A stretch of 64,000 nucleotides of DNA from Brevibacterium sp. UMB1308A (lineage in GTDB: Bacteria; Actinomycetota; Actinomycetes; Actinomycetales; Brevibacteriaceae), in the NCBI RefSeq assembly GCF_030230605.1, contig NZ_JASPDO010000013.1:6531-70530 (forward strand). Direction: 5' to 3'. Of the stretch, positions 36,856-45,066 are shown in pieces; positions within the stretch are counted from its first letter, which is position 1, and the number at the start of each line of letters is the position of its first letter. The notes under the pieces were generated by a model. That model ran no database searches. It had not been told where the DNA came from and saw only the letters and a list, made by a program, of their open reading frames with translations. The position numbers and the translations under genes were made by a program.

Positions 36856-37818
36856 ATGCAACAGACGTTAGGATCCCTGGGAGAAGACCGCGTCCTAGAA
36901 CGCATCCTGTCACACGTAGACCCTGGCGATCACGTGTCTGTGGGTCCCGGTGATGACGCAGCTGTTTCCACCCTGCCCGGTCCCACCGTCACCACCACCG
37001 ACATGCTGGTGGAAGAAAGTGACTTTCTACTTTCGTGGCTCGACCCGTACAGGTTAGGGGTCAAAGCAGCAGCACAAAACATCTCCGACATTTACGCAAT
37101 GGGTGCCACACCCCATGGGCTCCTTATGTCACTGTCAGCCCCCAACGCCACCCACATCGACGTGATCGAAGAGTTCACGCGCGGGCTCAACGACGAAGCC
37201 CAACGGGCCGGTGCCGCCATTATTGGGGGAGACCTGTCAACCGGGGGCCTCATCACAATAGCGATCACTGCCGTTGGGTACTTGCGCACAGAACCGATTT
37301 TGCGTTCCGGCGCCCGCCCCAATGACGGGGTGTTCCTGGCTGGCACGGTAGGCCACGCCGCAGCTGGACTCGATCTGCTGTTTGCTGGACACCGACTCGG
37401 AGACAGCGAAACCGACCCTTTTATCGAAACCCAGCTGGCACCTCGGCCGGATTACACCACAGCAGCCCTACTGCCAGGGTGGGCGCACGCTGGAATTGAC
37501 GCGAGCGACGGACTCAGTGGGGACTTAGGCAAGGTCGCGCGGAAGTCAGGCGTAGACATTGAACTGGACCCGGAGGCAATTGCGGGGCTGGCTCAACAAG
37601 TGCTCCCGGCCGCACGAATCCTTGGGGATCCAGACCTGGCGCTCAAATGGGTGCTCCACGGAGGCGAAGACCACGGCTACCTGGTTACCGGGCCAGCGGA
37701 CACGGCTCCGGTAGGCTTGACCCGGATCGGAACATGCGTGACCGGGACGGGAAAACTCACGCTTGACGGAACAGATATTCAGCCCGGAGCGTTCACCCAC
37801 TTTTCGGAGGCACAGTGA
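36856..37818 (+). CDS. thiL: Thiamine-monophosphate kinase
   Basis: 320 residues. Phosphorylates thiamine phosphate to the diphosphate cofactor. VGPGDDAAVST, TTDMLVEESDFLLSWLDPYRLGVKAAAQNISDIYAMGATP (metal and substrate binding), IGGDLSTGG and GIDASDGLSGDLGKVARKSG are the family blocks. ATG 36856 is chosen from the leaderless -10. Its stop overlaps the DAK2 gene by four bases. No TPP riboswitch is visible in the 43-base gap upstream. Confidence 0.95.
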   Translation: MQQTLGSLGEDRVLERILSHVDPGDHVSVGPGDDAAVSTLPGPTVTTTDMLVEESDFLLSWLDPYRLGVKAAAQNISDIYAMGATPHGLLMSLSAPNATHIDVIEEFTRGLNDEAQRAGAAIIGGDLSTGGLITIAITAVGYLRTEPILRSGARPNDGVFLAGTVGHAAAGLDLLFAGHRLGDSETDPFIETQLAPRPDYTTAALLPGWAHAGIDASDGLSGDLGKVARKSGVDIELDPEAIAGLAQQVLPAARILGDPDLALKWVLHGGEDHGYLVTGPADTAPVGLTRIGTCVTGTGKLTLDGTDIQPGAFTHFSEAQ

Positions 37819-39314
37819 AGGATTCGGCTCGCGTCAACGCGAGGCTCGCAGCACGGTGGGCCAGGCGCGCGGTTGAACGCATGAAACGGCGCCGTCACGA
37901 CATCGACGAAATCAACGTGTTTCCAGTTCCCGACGGTGACACCGGCACCAACATGTATGACACGGTCCGTTCCGCGTACCGGGCGGTCGAAGAACTCACG
38001 GGCACCGTCACCATGCACCGCGTGGTTGACGCCATGGCGACAGGAGCGCTGAGGGGAGCCCGAGGCAATTCCGGGCTAATCCTGTCTGTGGCCCTGCGCG
38101 GGGTTGCAGACGCTTTGGACGGGGTTGCCGAACTCGATGCACATACGTTCGCCGGGGCGATGGAACTTGCGGCGGCTAGGGCTGAACAGGCGATTGCGAC
38201 CCCAGTTCACGGAACTATGGTGACCGTGCTTCACGAAATGGCTCAGAAGGCGCGTGAAGAAGCTGACGCTGGTTCGGATCTGCTGACCCAGTTAGAAGCG
38301 GTGCGCAAACGTTCACGCGAAGCCTTGGGGGAGACCACTGGGCAGCTTGCGGTCCTTTCCGATGCGCACGTCGTAGACGCAGGCTCCACAGGAATCGTGG
38401 AGATGTTTGACCTGCTTTACCTGACTGTGGCAGGGCGAGCGCCGTCTTCTGATGGCATACGGTATGCGCCTGCTCAGGGTGTTGAAATGCGCGCAGAGGT
38501 TGGCCTTGAACTGGTGTTCTGGTGTGCTGAGCAAAAAGACAAAACACGGGAAGTCACGCGTGCGCTCACGAAGCTTGGGGGTACGTCCATTGTGGTGTCG
38601 TGGCCCAAGATTCACGTCCACGTGTCTGATGACGAAGCGGCCCGTTCTGTTTTGGCGGCGTGCGAACCGTTAGGGATCGTGCAGTTACGCATGGAAGATC
38701 TGAGCGAAGAAGGCGGTTCACGCATCAACGTGGTTGGGCTGGCTAGCGGAATGGGTGTTCTCATGCAGACGGCCCTCACCCAGGCGGTCGCTGTGAACGC
38801 GAATGTGCCTGGGTGGGCAGATCACGTGGATGAACTGATTGAGGATGGCGCCCACACCATTGTCAGCGGTGTGCCTTCAGTGACCCATGAACTCTTGACA
38901 GCTGCCCCGGCTGACGCTGTTCTCACTGCACCGGGGCCGGTCTCTTTGCTTGCGGCGATGGCCGTTTTCGACCCCGAGGTGGAGGCTCAAGACTGTAGGG
39001 ACGACATGCGGGAGGCGATCGAGGGAACCCGGGAAGGTGTGATCACCCGCCCACACCCGGAAGGACCTTTCTTGTCCGAGGACGGTGAAACGCGGGCCGC
39101 TTCCGAATCGTTGTCTGAAACGGTTCTTTCGCTCGTGGAGTCGTTAACCCACCAAGGTTCAGTGGAAATCATCACGATTGTGACCGGCCGGGACGTTCAG
39201 GCCACCGGGTTAGTGGCTACCGTCGCTCAGCTGAAGACTCAGTACCCCGGGGTGCGGGTTGACGTCATTGAAGGTGACGTGCCCGAATGCATCGTCGCTG
39301 TTGGGTGCGAATAG
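37815..39314 (+). CDS. DAK2 domain fusion protein (YloV/FakA-like)
   Basis: 499 residues. The N-terminal DhaL domain has DIDEINVFPVPDGDTGTNMYDTV (nucleotide/Mg-binding aspartates) and GALRGARGNSGLILS. A middle domain follows, then a C-terminal EDD/DegV-like-related region ending ITIVTGRDVQATGLVATVAQLKTQYPGVRVDVIEGDVPECIVAVG. In Firmicutes FakA phosphorylates fatty acids bound to FakB; whether this protein does so is inferred from family. GTG start overlaps the thiL stop (GTGA) with GGAGG upstream. The thiL-DAK2-recG-rsmD-coaD order is standard for actinobacteria. Confidence 0.9.
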   Translation: MKDSARVNARLAARWARRAVERMKRRRHDIDEINVFPVPDGDTGTNMYDTVRSAYRAVEELTGTVTMHRVVDAMATGALRGARGNSGLILSVALRGVADALDGVAELDAHTFAGAMELAAARAEQAIATPVHGTMVTVLHEMAQKAREEADAGSDLLTQLEAVRKRSREALGETTGQLAVLSDAHVVDAGSTGIVEMFDLLYLTVAGRAPSSDGIRYAPAQGVEMRAEVGLELVFWCAEQKDKTREVTRALTKLGGTSIVVSWPKIHVHVSDDEAARSVLAACEPLGIVQLRMEDLSEEGGSRINVVGLASGMGVLMQTALTQAVAVNANVPGWADHVDELIEDGAHTIVSGVPSVTHELLTAAPADAVLTAPGPVSLLAAMAVFDPEVEAQDCRDDMREAIEGTREGVITRPHPEGPFLSEDGETRAASESLSETVLSLVESLTHQGSVEIITIVTGRDVQATGLVATVAQLKTQYPGVRVDVIEGDVPECIVAVGCE

Positions 39315-39316
39315 AG

Positions 39317-41518
39317 ATGGCCGGACCAGCAGACACCCTGTTCGATCACTTCGTTCACACACGTGAACAGAAAACGGCGTTTTCAAACTTGGGACTGGGC
39401 ACAGTCGACCAGGTGCTAAGGCACGTGCCCCGAACCTACCTGTTCCCTGGTGAGCTCACCCCCATGGAAGAGCTCGAACCGGACACTACCGCCGTAGTCC
39501 TAGGTAAGGTGCTCTCGGTTGATCTGATCAGGCTGAGGGATCGTAAACGCTCACTGACCAAGGTGAAACTTGGGGGTCGATACACGGCGGTTGAGCTGAC
39601 ATTCTTCAACATGCCGTGGCTGGAGAAGAACCTGGCACTCGGACAAAACATCGCGGTTTCCGGGAAAGTTGTTGACACCAAGTACGGGCGCCAAATTAAC
39701 CAACCCAGAATCCTGGACAGCAACTTTGAGCTCGACGACGGTGAGTGGGGCAAAGGTTCGGTGAGCATGCACCAGGAAATGCAGATGACCAAACCAATGC
39801 CCATTTATTCCGTCAAAGGAAAAACCAAGCTGTCTACGGTCACCCGTGTGATCCACCGGATGCTCGACCGCTTGCCCTTAGAAGCGTTTGCAGACACCAT
39901 GCCTCAGCACGTGCGGAGCGAGATGGGGCTGTACTCGTACAAAGAAGCACTGGAAGGCATCCACCGGCCTCGCGACAAAGCCCAACTGCAGCAGGCCCGC
40001 GAATGGTTCGCATTTGAAGAAGCGTTTGCTCTGCAAACCTACATGCTCAGCAACAAGCAAGTTCATGAAAAGGAAGCCGCCCCCACGCTCGCCGGGGCAG
40101 CCATGGGCAAGCTCGATCAGTTCGACCAACACCAGACTTTTGAACTCACCCGGTCACAAAAACAGGCTGGAACAGAAATCTCCCGTGACCTGGTGCGCTC
40201 AACGCCCATGAACCGGCTTTTACACGGTGATGTGGGTTCCGGAAAAACACTCGTGGCCCTGCGAGCCATGTTGCAGGCGGTGGACTCTGGATACCAAGCC
40301 GCTCTTTTAGCTCCCACTGAAATTCTGGCCACTCAGCACGTGGGAAGTCTGCGCTCGCTGTTAGGTGAGCTCGCCTCGGACGGGTTTACCGACGGCGTGC
40401 GAATCGAACTTCTCACCGGTTCCATGTCCGGGCGCGAACGCAAGCGCGTGGCCACCGAACTCGCCGCCGGAATCGTGGACATTGTCGTGGGAACACACAC
40501 GCTCCTGTCCGACACCACGATCTTCGACAAGCTGGGGCTCGTCGTGATCGACGAGCAGCACCGGTTTGGTGTTGAACAGCGCGAACAGCTACGAGAAAAA
40601 GGTGGCGGGAAGGTTCCACACACGCTCGTCATGACCGCAACCCCCATTCCGCGCACCGTGGCGTTGACGGTGTATTCGGACCTGGACGTGAGCACTCTGC
40701 GGGAGCTGCCCGGTGGTCCCAAACAGGTGAGTACCCACGTGGTTCCCATGTACGAAAAGCCCCGGTGGTTTAACCGCGTGTGGGAAGTGGTGTCTGAGCA
40801 GGTGCAACACGGGCACCAAGCGTTCGTTGTCACCAGCCGGATCGACTCAGAAGAAGACCCAGATGCTGCGAGCGAGAGTGCGCAGGGCGGGAATGCTGGG
40901 GAGGCTGGGTGCTCGGACCCAGGGCGACCTCGGCTCTTAGGGGTAGAAGAACTTGCAGACAAGCTGCGTTCCCTCCCGGAGTTAAAAGACGTGCGCATCG
41001 AAACCCTGCACGGGAAGTCCGAACAAGACGTGAAAGAAACCGCCATGCAGCGGTTCAAAGATCACGAGTTCGACGTGCTGGTGGCCACCACGGTGATCGA
41101 AGTGGGAGTAGACGTCCACAACGCCCGCGTCATGGTGGTGTTCGACGCAGACCGGTTCGGGGTGGCACAGCTCCACCAGCTCCGCGGCCGTGTGGGGCGT
41201 GACGGCAAACCGGCAATGTGCTTTTTTGTCACCCAGAACCGTGAAGACTCCGAATCGAGAGAACGGCTGGAATACGTCGCCTCGACAACGGACGGGTTCG
41301 CGTTGGCAGAATACGATCTCAAAACCCGTAAAGAGGGTGACGTTTTGGGAACGAGCCAGTGGGGTGCTGCGCGCCTGCGTTTTGTGTCCATCAAAGACGA
41401 AAACCTCATTATGACTGCCCGAAACGCAGCCCAAGGTGCGCTTCAGGATGATCCGAAACTCGCCCAAAGACCAGCGCTCGCGCTGTACCTCACCGACATT
41501 ATGCAGATCGAGGACTAA
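39317..41518 (+). CDS. recG: ATP-dependent DNA helicase RecG
   Basis: 733 residues. An N-terminal wedge/OB domain (VLGKVLSVDLIRLRDRKRSLTKVKLGGRYTAVELTFFN) is followed by superfamily 2 motifs: LLHGDVGSGKTLVALRA (Walker A), VVIDEQHRFGVEQRE (DEQH box), MTATPIPRT (III) and VGVDVHNARVMVVFDADRFGVAQLHQLRGRVGRDG (V-VI). It remodels stalled forks and Holliday junctions. A low-complexity insert (DAASESAQGGNAGEAGCSDPGR, about residues 516-537) interrupts the C-terminal helicase domain. ATG 39317 lies two bases after the DAK2 stop. Confidence 0.97.
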   Translation: MAGPADTLFDHFVHTREQKTAFSNLGLGTVDQVLRHVPRTYLFPGELTPMEELEPDTTAVVLGKVLSVDLIRLRDRKRSLTKVKLGGRYTAVELTFFNMPWLEKNLALGQNIAVSGKVVDTKYGRQINQPRILDSNFELDDGEWGKGSVSMHQEMQMTKPMPIYSVKGKTKLSTVTRVIHRMLDRLPLEAFADTMPQHVRSEMGLYSYKEALEGIHRPRDKAQLQQAREWFAFEEAFALQTYMLSNKQVHEKEAAPTLAGAAMGKLDQFDQHQTFELTRSQKQAGTEISRDLVRSTPMNRLLHGDVGSGKTLVALRAMLQAVDSGYQAALLAPTEILATQHVGSLRSLLGELASDGFTDGVRIELLTGSMSGRERKRVATELAAGIVDIVVGTHTLLSDTTIFDKLGLVVIDEQHRFGVEQREQLREKGGGKVPHTLVMTATPIPRTVALTVYSDLDVSTLRELPGGPKQVSTHVVPMYEKPRWFNRVWEVVSEQVQHGHQAFVVTSRIDSEEDPDAASESAQGGNAGEAGCSDPGRPRLLGVEELADKLRSLPELKDVRIETLHGKSEQDVKETAMQRFKDHEFDVLVATTVIEVGVDVHNARVMVVFDADRFGVAQLHQLRGRVGRDGKPAMCFFVTQNREDSESRERLEYVASTTDGFALAEYDLKTRKEGDVLGTSQWGAARLRFVSIKDENLIMTARNAAQGALQDDPKLAQRPALALYLTDIMQIED

Positions 41519-42064
41519 ATGCGCGTCATAGCCGGAAAATACAAGAGCCGCGCACTCACCGCGCCACAGGGAGCGGACACTCGACCCACCTCGGACCGGG
41601 TACGCGAATCCCTCTTCGCAACCCTGGACATGCTGGGCATGATCGACGGGGCACGGGTGCTGGACTTGTTTGCCGGGTCCGGCGCGTTGGGAATAGAAGC
41701 GCTTTCCCGAGGTGCCAGTGACGTCGTGTTTGTCGAAAAGGCTCACCGTGCTGTCGCCACCGTGAAGAAAAACCTGGCAGCGGTAGGGGAGAAGCGCCTG
41801 GTTGTGCAGGGCGATGCGACCGCGCCTGCGGTGACAGGGGAGTTTGACCTGATCCTGGCCGACCCTCCATACCCCTTGGATGAAACTGCTATTACGCGGA
41901 TGCTCACACGGGGAGAAGTGCTACTCAAGGACGACTCGTCGCTCATCGTGGTGGAACGGTCCGCGCGCTCGCCCCAACCAGAACCACCGGAGACTCTGAA
42001 CCTGTTTAAATCAAAAACATACGGGGAAACTGCCATCTGGATGTATGAGCGGGCTAGGATTTAG
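41519..42064 (+). CDS. rsmD: 16S rRNA (guanine(966)-N(2))-methyltransferase RsmD
   Basis: 181 residues. MRVIAGKYKSRAL and TRPTSDRVRESLFATL at the N-terminus, VLDLFAGSGALGIEALSRGA (SAM binding) and LILADPPYPL (catalytic DPPY) are the RsmD blocks. Methylates G966 of 16S rRNA (E. coli numbering). The start codon directly follows the recG stop with no spacer, so it depends on coupled translation. Confidence 0.96.
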   Translation: MRVIAGKYKSRALTAPQGADTRPTSDRVRESLFATLDMLGMIDGARVLDLFAGSGALGIEALSRGASDVVFVEKAHRAVATVKKNLAAVGEKRLVVQGDATAPAVTGEFDLILADPPYPLDETAITRMLTRGEVLLKDDSSLIVVERSARSPQPEPPETLNLFKSKTYGETAIWMYERARI

Positions 42065-42067
42065 GGC
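42055..42067 (+). promoter_or_regulatory. Leaderless -10 element of coaD inside the rsmD end
   Basis: TAGGAT (42055-42060) overlaps the last rsmD codons and lies seven bases before the coaD ATG, so coaD may also be made from its own leaderless transcript. Confidence 0.5.
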
Positions 42068-42562
42068 ATGAAGGTAGTGTGCCCTGGATCATATGACCCT
42101 GTTACTCGCGGACACATCGACATTGTGGCGCGGGCGGCCCGCCTGTTCGACCAGGTGGTGATCGCCGTCGTTCACAACCCCAACAAAAACGGGACGTTCA
42201 GCGTGAGCGAAAGGCTCGAACTCGTCAAAGCCGGGTTACAGGAAGACCCGAGGACCACCTCGGCCGGCAACATTGAATTTGACGACGTTCCCGGCGGGCT
42301 CCTTGTGGACTACTGCGAATCCATTGGGGCCGTAGGTGTGGTGAAGGGAATCCGGTCAGGAACCGACTACGCGTACGAACTTCCCATGGCGCACATGAAC
42401 CGGCACTTGAAGAACATCGAAACCATCTTCATTCCCGGTGACCCTCTGTACGAGCACATTTCTAGTTCACTCGTGCGCGAAGTCCACTCGCTAGGTGGCG
42501 ACATTGAAGGCCTGGTGCCCGCCGCTGTGCTTGAAGCGCTCAACGAACGGGCAAAGAAGTAA
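42068..42562 (+). CDS. coaD: Phosphopantetheine adenylyltransferase
   Basis: 164 residues. Transfers AMP to 4'-phosphopantetheine in CoA synthesis. CPGSYDPVTRGHIDIVARAARLFD carries the T/H-x-G-H nucleotidyltransferase motif (RGH), KGIRSGTDYAYELPMAHMN and ISSSLVREVHSLGGDIEGLVP are family blocks. It starts three bases after the rsmD stop. Confidence 0.97.
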   Translation: MKVVCPGSYDPVTRGHIDIVARAARLFDQVVIAVVHNPNKNGTFSVSERLELVKAGLQEDPRTTSAGNIEFDDVPGGLLVDYCESIGAVGVVKGIRSGTDYAYELPMAHMNRHLKNIETIFIPGDPLYEHISSSLVREVHSLGGDIEGLVPAAVLEALNERAKK

Positions 42563-42568
42563 GCCAAG

Positions 42569-42598
42569 TTGAATATGCAGGGACGCGTTCGGTAAACT
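42569..42598 (+). promoter_or_regulatory. Promoter of the DUF177-rpmF-rnc-mutM operon
   Basis: TTGAAT (42569-42574), an 18-base spacer, then TAAACT (42593-42598), 47 bases before the first start codon. Followed by GGAGGGTGAGG as the ribosome site. Confidence 0.6.
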
Positions 42599-42645
42599 GG
42601 TCAATCGCGTGTCAGTCGGGACCGCTTCCGTCAGGAGGGTGAGGC

Positions 42646-43155
42646 GTGAAAGAGCTTGTATTAGATCTTCGCTCGCTTGGGCTCTTCAAGAAACCTGGTG
42701 AGTGGATCAAGCACACCATGACGGTAGGCGCCCCGGAAGACCTGCGGAACGAAATGATCGGAGTCCCCACGGGTGACCCCCTGGACATTGAGTTGCAACT
42801 CGAAAGTGTCGACGAAGGCATTTATGTCACCGGCACCGTGAGCGCAACAGCCAAAGGACAGGACGCTCGGACGCTCGAAGACATGACGTTGCCACTGAAC
42901 GTGGATATAACCGAACTCTTCGTGTACGACCGGCCCCAAGAGGACGAAGACTCGTACGAGATTGAGAACGGAATGCTCGATCTTGAACCGGCAGTCCGCG
43001 ACGCTCTGGTGATGAGCTTGCCCTTCAGGCCATTGAAGTCTGGAGAAGAGGGTGAGTTCAGTTACACCGTGGGTGACGTGGAGGAACCGGTTGATGATAC
43101 CGATCCGCGATGGTCTACACTAAAGAGTTTGTTGACTGAAGAGAAAGAGAGCTAG
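42646..43155 (+). CDS. YceD / DUF177 family protein
   Basis: 169 residues. [17 protein letters not shown] at the start, the [38 protein letters not shown] block and a very acidic C-terminus ([26 protein letters not shown]) match the DUF177/YceD family, which in most bacteria is encoded directly before rpmF and is linked to 23S rRNA accumulation. The typical four cysteines of other members are absent. GTG start. Two bases separate it from rpmF. Confidence 0.9.
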   Translation: MKELVLDLRSLGLFKKPGEWIKHTMTVGAPEDLRNEMIGVPTGDPLDIELQLESVDEGIYVTGTVSATAKGQDARTLEDMTLPLNVDITELFVYDRPQEDEDSYEIENGMLDLEPAVRDALVMSLPFRPLKSGEEGEFSYTVGDVEEPVDDTDPRWSTLKSLLTEEKES

Positions 43156-43157
43156 AC

Positions 43158-43361
43158 GTGGCTGTTCCAAAGCGAAAGATGTCGCGCAGCAACACCCGCC
43201 ACCGTCGTTCGCAGTGGAAGGCAAAGGCACCTGCCCTTGTTAAGACTGTGGAGAACGGTCGCGTTGTGTACTCGCGCCCACACCAGGCCCGCGTAGTTGA
43301 AGACTCCGCAGGTACCCCGCTGTTCCTTGAATACAAGGGACGCAAGGTAGCTGACGCCTGA
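43158..43361 (+). CDS. rpmF: 50S ribosomal protein L32
   Basis: 67 residues, basic. [25 protein letters not shown] is the L32 signature. It lacks the zinc-ribbon cysteines, so this is the Cys-free (C-minus) form that works without zinc. GTG start right after the DUF177 stop. The short 10-base gap to rnc suggests cotranscription. Confidence 0.97.
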   Translation: MAVPKRKMSRSNTRHRRSQWKAKAPALVKTVENGRVVYSRPHQARVVEDSAGTPLFLEYKGRKVADA

Positions 43362-43371
43362 GCGACTACCT

Positions 43372-44064
43372 ATGAGCGAACTTAACAAGCGTCTCGGGGT
43401 CAACATTGACCCCGAGACGCTTCGTCTTTCTCTGACCCACCGTTCATACGCGTTTGAAAACGGTGGTATCCCCACCAATGAGCGGCTTGAGTTCTTAGGG
43501 GACGCGGTCCTGCAGCTCAAGACCACCAAATGGTTGTTTGACCACAACACGGATGCGTCTGAAGGCCGGTTGGCGAAGATGCGTTCCGCGGTTGTGAACT
43601 CGCGTGCCTTGGCTGGGGTTGCGCGCACGTATGGGATCGGTGAGTTCCTGCTGCTGGGCAACGGTGAAGAACGCACAGGTGGCCGCGACAAGGACTCGAT
43701 CCTGGCCGACACCGTTGAGGCCATCATTGGTGCCTGCTATGTGTCCCAGGGTCCTGACGCTGCGGATGCTTTAGTTGAGCGCCTGGTTGGGCCGCTTCTT
43801 GAAGACGCCGTGAACCTGGGCGCGGGCATGGACTACAAGACCACGTTGCAGGAAGCTGCAGCGGACCTGAGCCTGGGCGCCGTGCACTACGATGTCACGG
43901 GCGAAGGCCCCGATCACGCGCGCGTGTTCACCGCTGTAGCGTATTTAGGCGAAACGCGGTGGGCTGCCGGCGAAGGCACGTCGAAGAAAAACGCTGAACT
44001 TGTGGCCGCGGAAGTTGCGGTGAAGAAGATTCTTGAAAAGTACCCTGGGTGGCACCGGAACTAG
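43372..44064 (+). CDS. rnc: Ribonuclease III
   Basis: 230 residues. NERLEFLGDAVLQL is the RNase III signature with catalytic Glu/Asp, DTVEAIIGACY holds the second acidic pair, and a dsRNA-binding domain spans about residues 155-225 (DYKTTLQEAAADLSLGAVHYDV...KKNAELVAAEVAVKKIL). It cleaves double-stranded RNA in rRNA and mRNA processing. Fifteen bases into the gene is a perfect 17-bp inverted repeat (see the hairpin entry), a plausible self-cleavage site. Confidence 0.96.
   Translation: MSELNKRLGVNIDPETLRLSLTHRSYAFENGGIPTNERLEFLGDAVLQLKTTKWLFDHNTDASEGRLAKMRSAVVNSRALAGVARTYGIGEFLLLGNGEERTGGRDKDSILADTVEAIIGACYVSQGPDAADALVERLVGPLLEDAVNLGAGMDYKTTLQEAAADLSLGAVHYDVTGEGPDHARVFTAVAYLGETRWAAGEGTSKKNAELVAAEVAVKKILEKYPGWHRN
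43387..43422 (+). promoter_or_regulatory. Perfect 17-bp hairpin inside the start of rnc
   Basis: AAGCGTCTCGGGGTCAA (43387-43403), two bases CA, then TTGACCCCGAGACGCTT (43406-43422). The arms are fully complementary and encode KRLGVNIDPETL. The following sequence is pyrimidine-rich (TCGTCTTTCTC). It could be a substrate for RNase III itself, or an attenuator after rpmF. Structure seen; role inferred. Confidence 0.6.
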
Positions 44065-44094
44065 TGGCTGGGCACGCAAAGGAGCGGGGCCTGA

Positions 44095-45066
44095 ATGCCT
44101 GAACTTCCTGAAGTAGAGTCCGTGCGCCGAGGTCTTTCTGCCTGGCTCACAGGCGCCACCATCACCCGTGCCCAGGTGCTCGACGCGCGGATACTGGGGA
44201 CCACCTCGGCGAGGAATGTGCCGGCGGAGCGGGTGGTGAGTTTTGAACGCGCGCTGGAGGGCGTGCGAATTGTGTCAGTTGAGCGGCGCGGAAAGTACAT
44301 GTGGATGCCGTTGGCTGGCGACGGGCTGCGTGGTGACAGTGTGGCCGGTGGCAGTGAGACCGCCGAGGTGGATGAGTGGGCGCTTGCCATGCACCTGGGG
44401 ATGAGTGGGCAGGCCAGGATTCACGAGGCAGAGGATCAGTTGCACCCGCACACGCGGGCGGTGTTCGACGTGGCTGGGCCAGCAGGAGTGGGGCAGTTGC
44501 GGTTTGTGGATCAACGTATTTTTGGTCACCTGGGTGTTGAGCGTCTGGTGCCTGGTGTTGCTGGGGTTGGTGCTACTGGTACGGCCGGTGAGCGTCGCTT
44601 GGTGGCGGAGTCGGCTAGTGGGGCGGGCCTGGATCCTTTTGAGGGTGGGTTTTCGGTGCCGGTGGTGGCTCGGGCATTTGCGCGCAAGAATGTGGCAATG
44701 AAGACTGCTCTGCTGGACCAGCGCGTGGTCAGTGGTGTGGGCAATATTTATGCTGACGAGGCGTTGTTCGAAGCGGGCGTACACCCGGCGGCGCGGGCTT
44801 CGCGGTTGCGGATTTCGCGGATTGAGCGGGTGCTGGAGGCTGCTCGTGATGTGATGGCGCGTGCGTTGGAGGTGGGTGGCACCAGTTTTGATGCGTTGTA
44901 TGTCAACGTCAACGGCGAGTCCGGGTATTTTGAGCGGTCGCTACAGGTGTATGGCCGGGAAGGTCAGCCGTGTGTGCGCTGTTCGACGCCCATTACGCGG
45001 GTTGTGCTGGGCGGGCGGTCGACTCACGTGTGTGTGAGGTGTCAGAAGCCGCAGCGGTTGCGTTAG
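44095..45066 (+). CDS. mutM: Formamidopyrimidine-DNA glycosylase
   Basis: 323 residues. MPELPEVESVRRGL supplies the catalytic Pro-Glu at the N-terminus; LDQRVVSGVGNIYADEALFEAGVHP is the helix-two-turn-helix block, and CVRCSTPITRVVLGGRSTHVCVRCQ is the C-terminal zinc finger. It removes 8-oxoguanine and formamidopyrimidines. A Gly/Ala/Val-rich insert (about residues 150-185) is longer than in the short family members. Base use is noticeably G/T-rich in the second half. The 3' end overlaps the convergent kinase gene by 74 bases. Confidence 0.95.
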   Translation: MPELPEVESVRRGLSAWLTGATITRAQVLDARILGTTSARNVPAERVVSFERALEGVRIVSVERRGKYMWMPLAGDGLRGDSVAGGSETAEVDEWALAMHLGMSGQARIHEAEDQLHPHTRAVFDVAGPAGVGQLRFVDQRIFGHLGVERLVPGVAGVGATGTAGERRLVAESASGAGLDPFEGGFSVPVVARAFARKNVAMKTALLDQRVVSGVGNIYADEALFEAGVHPAARASRLRISRIERVLEAARDVMARALEVGGTSFDALYVNVNGESGYFERSLQVYGREGQPCVRCSTPITRVVLGGRSTHVCVRCQKPQRLR

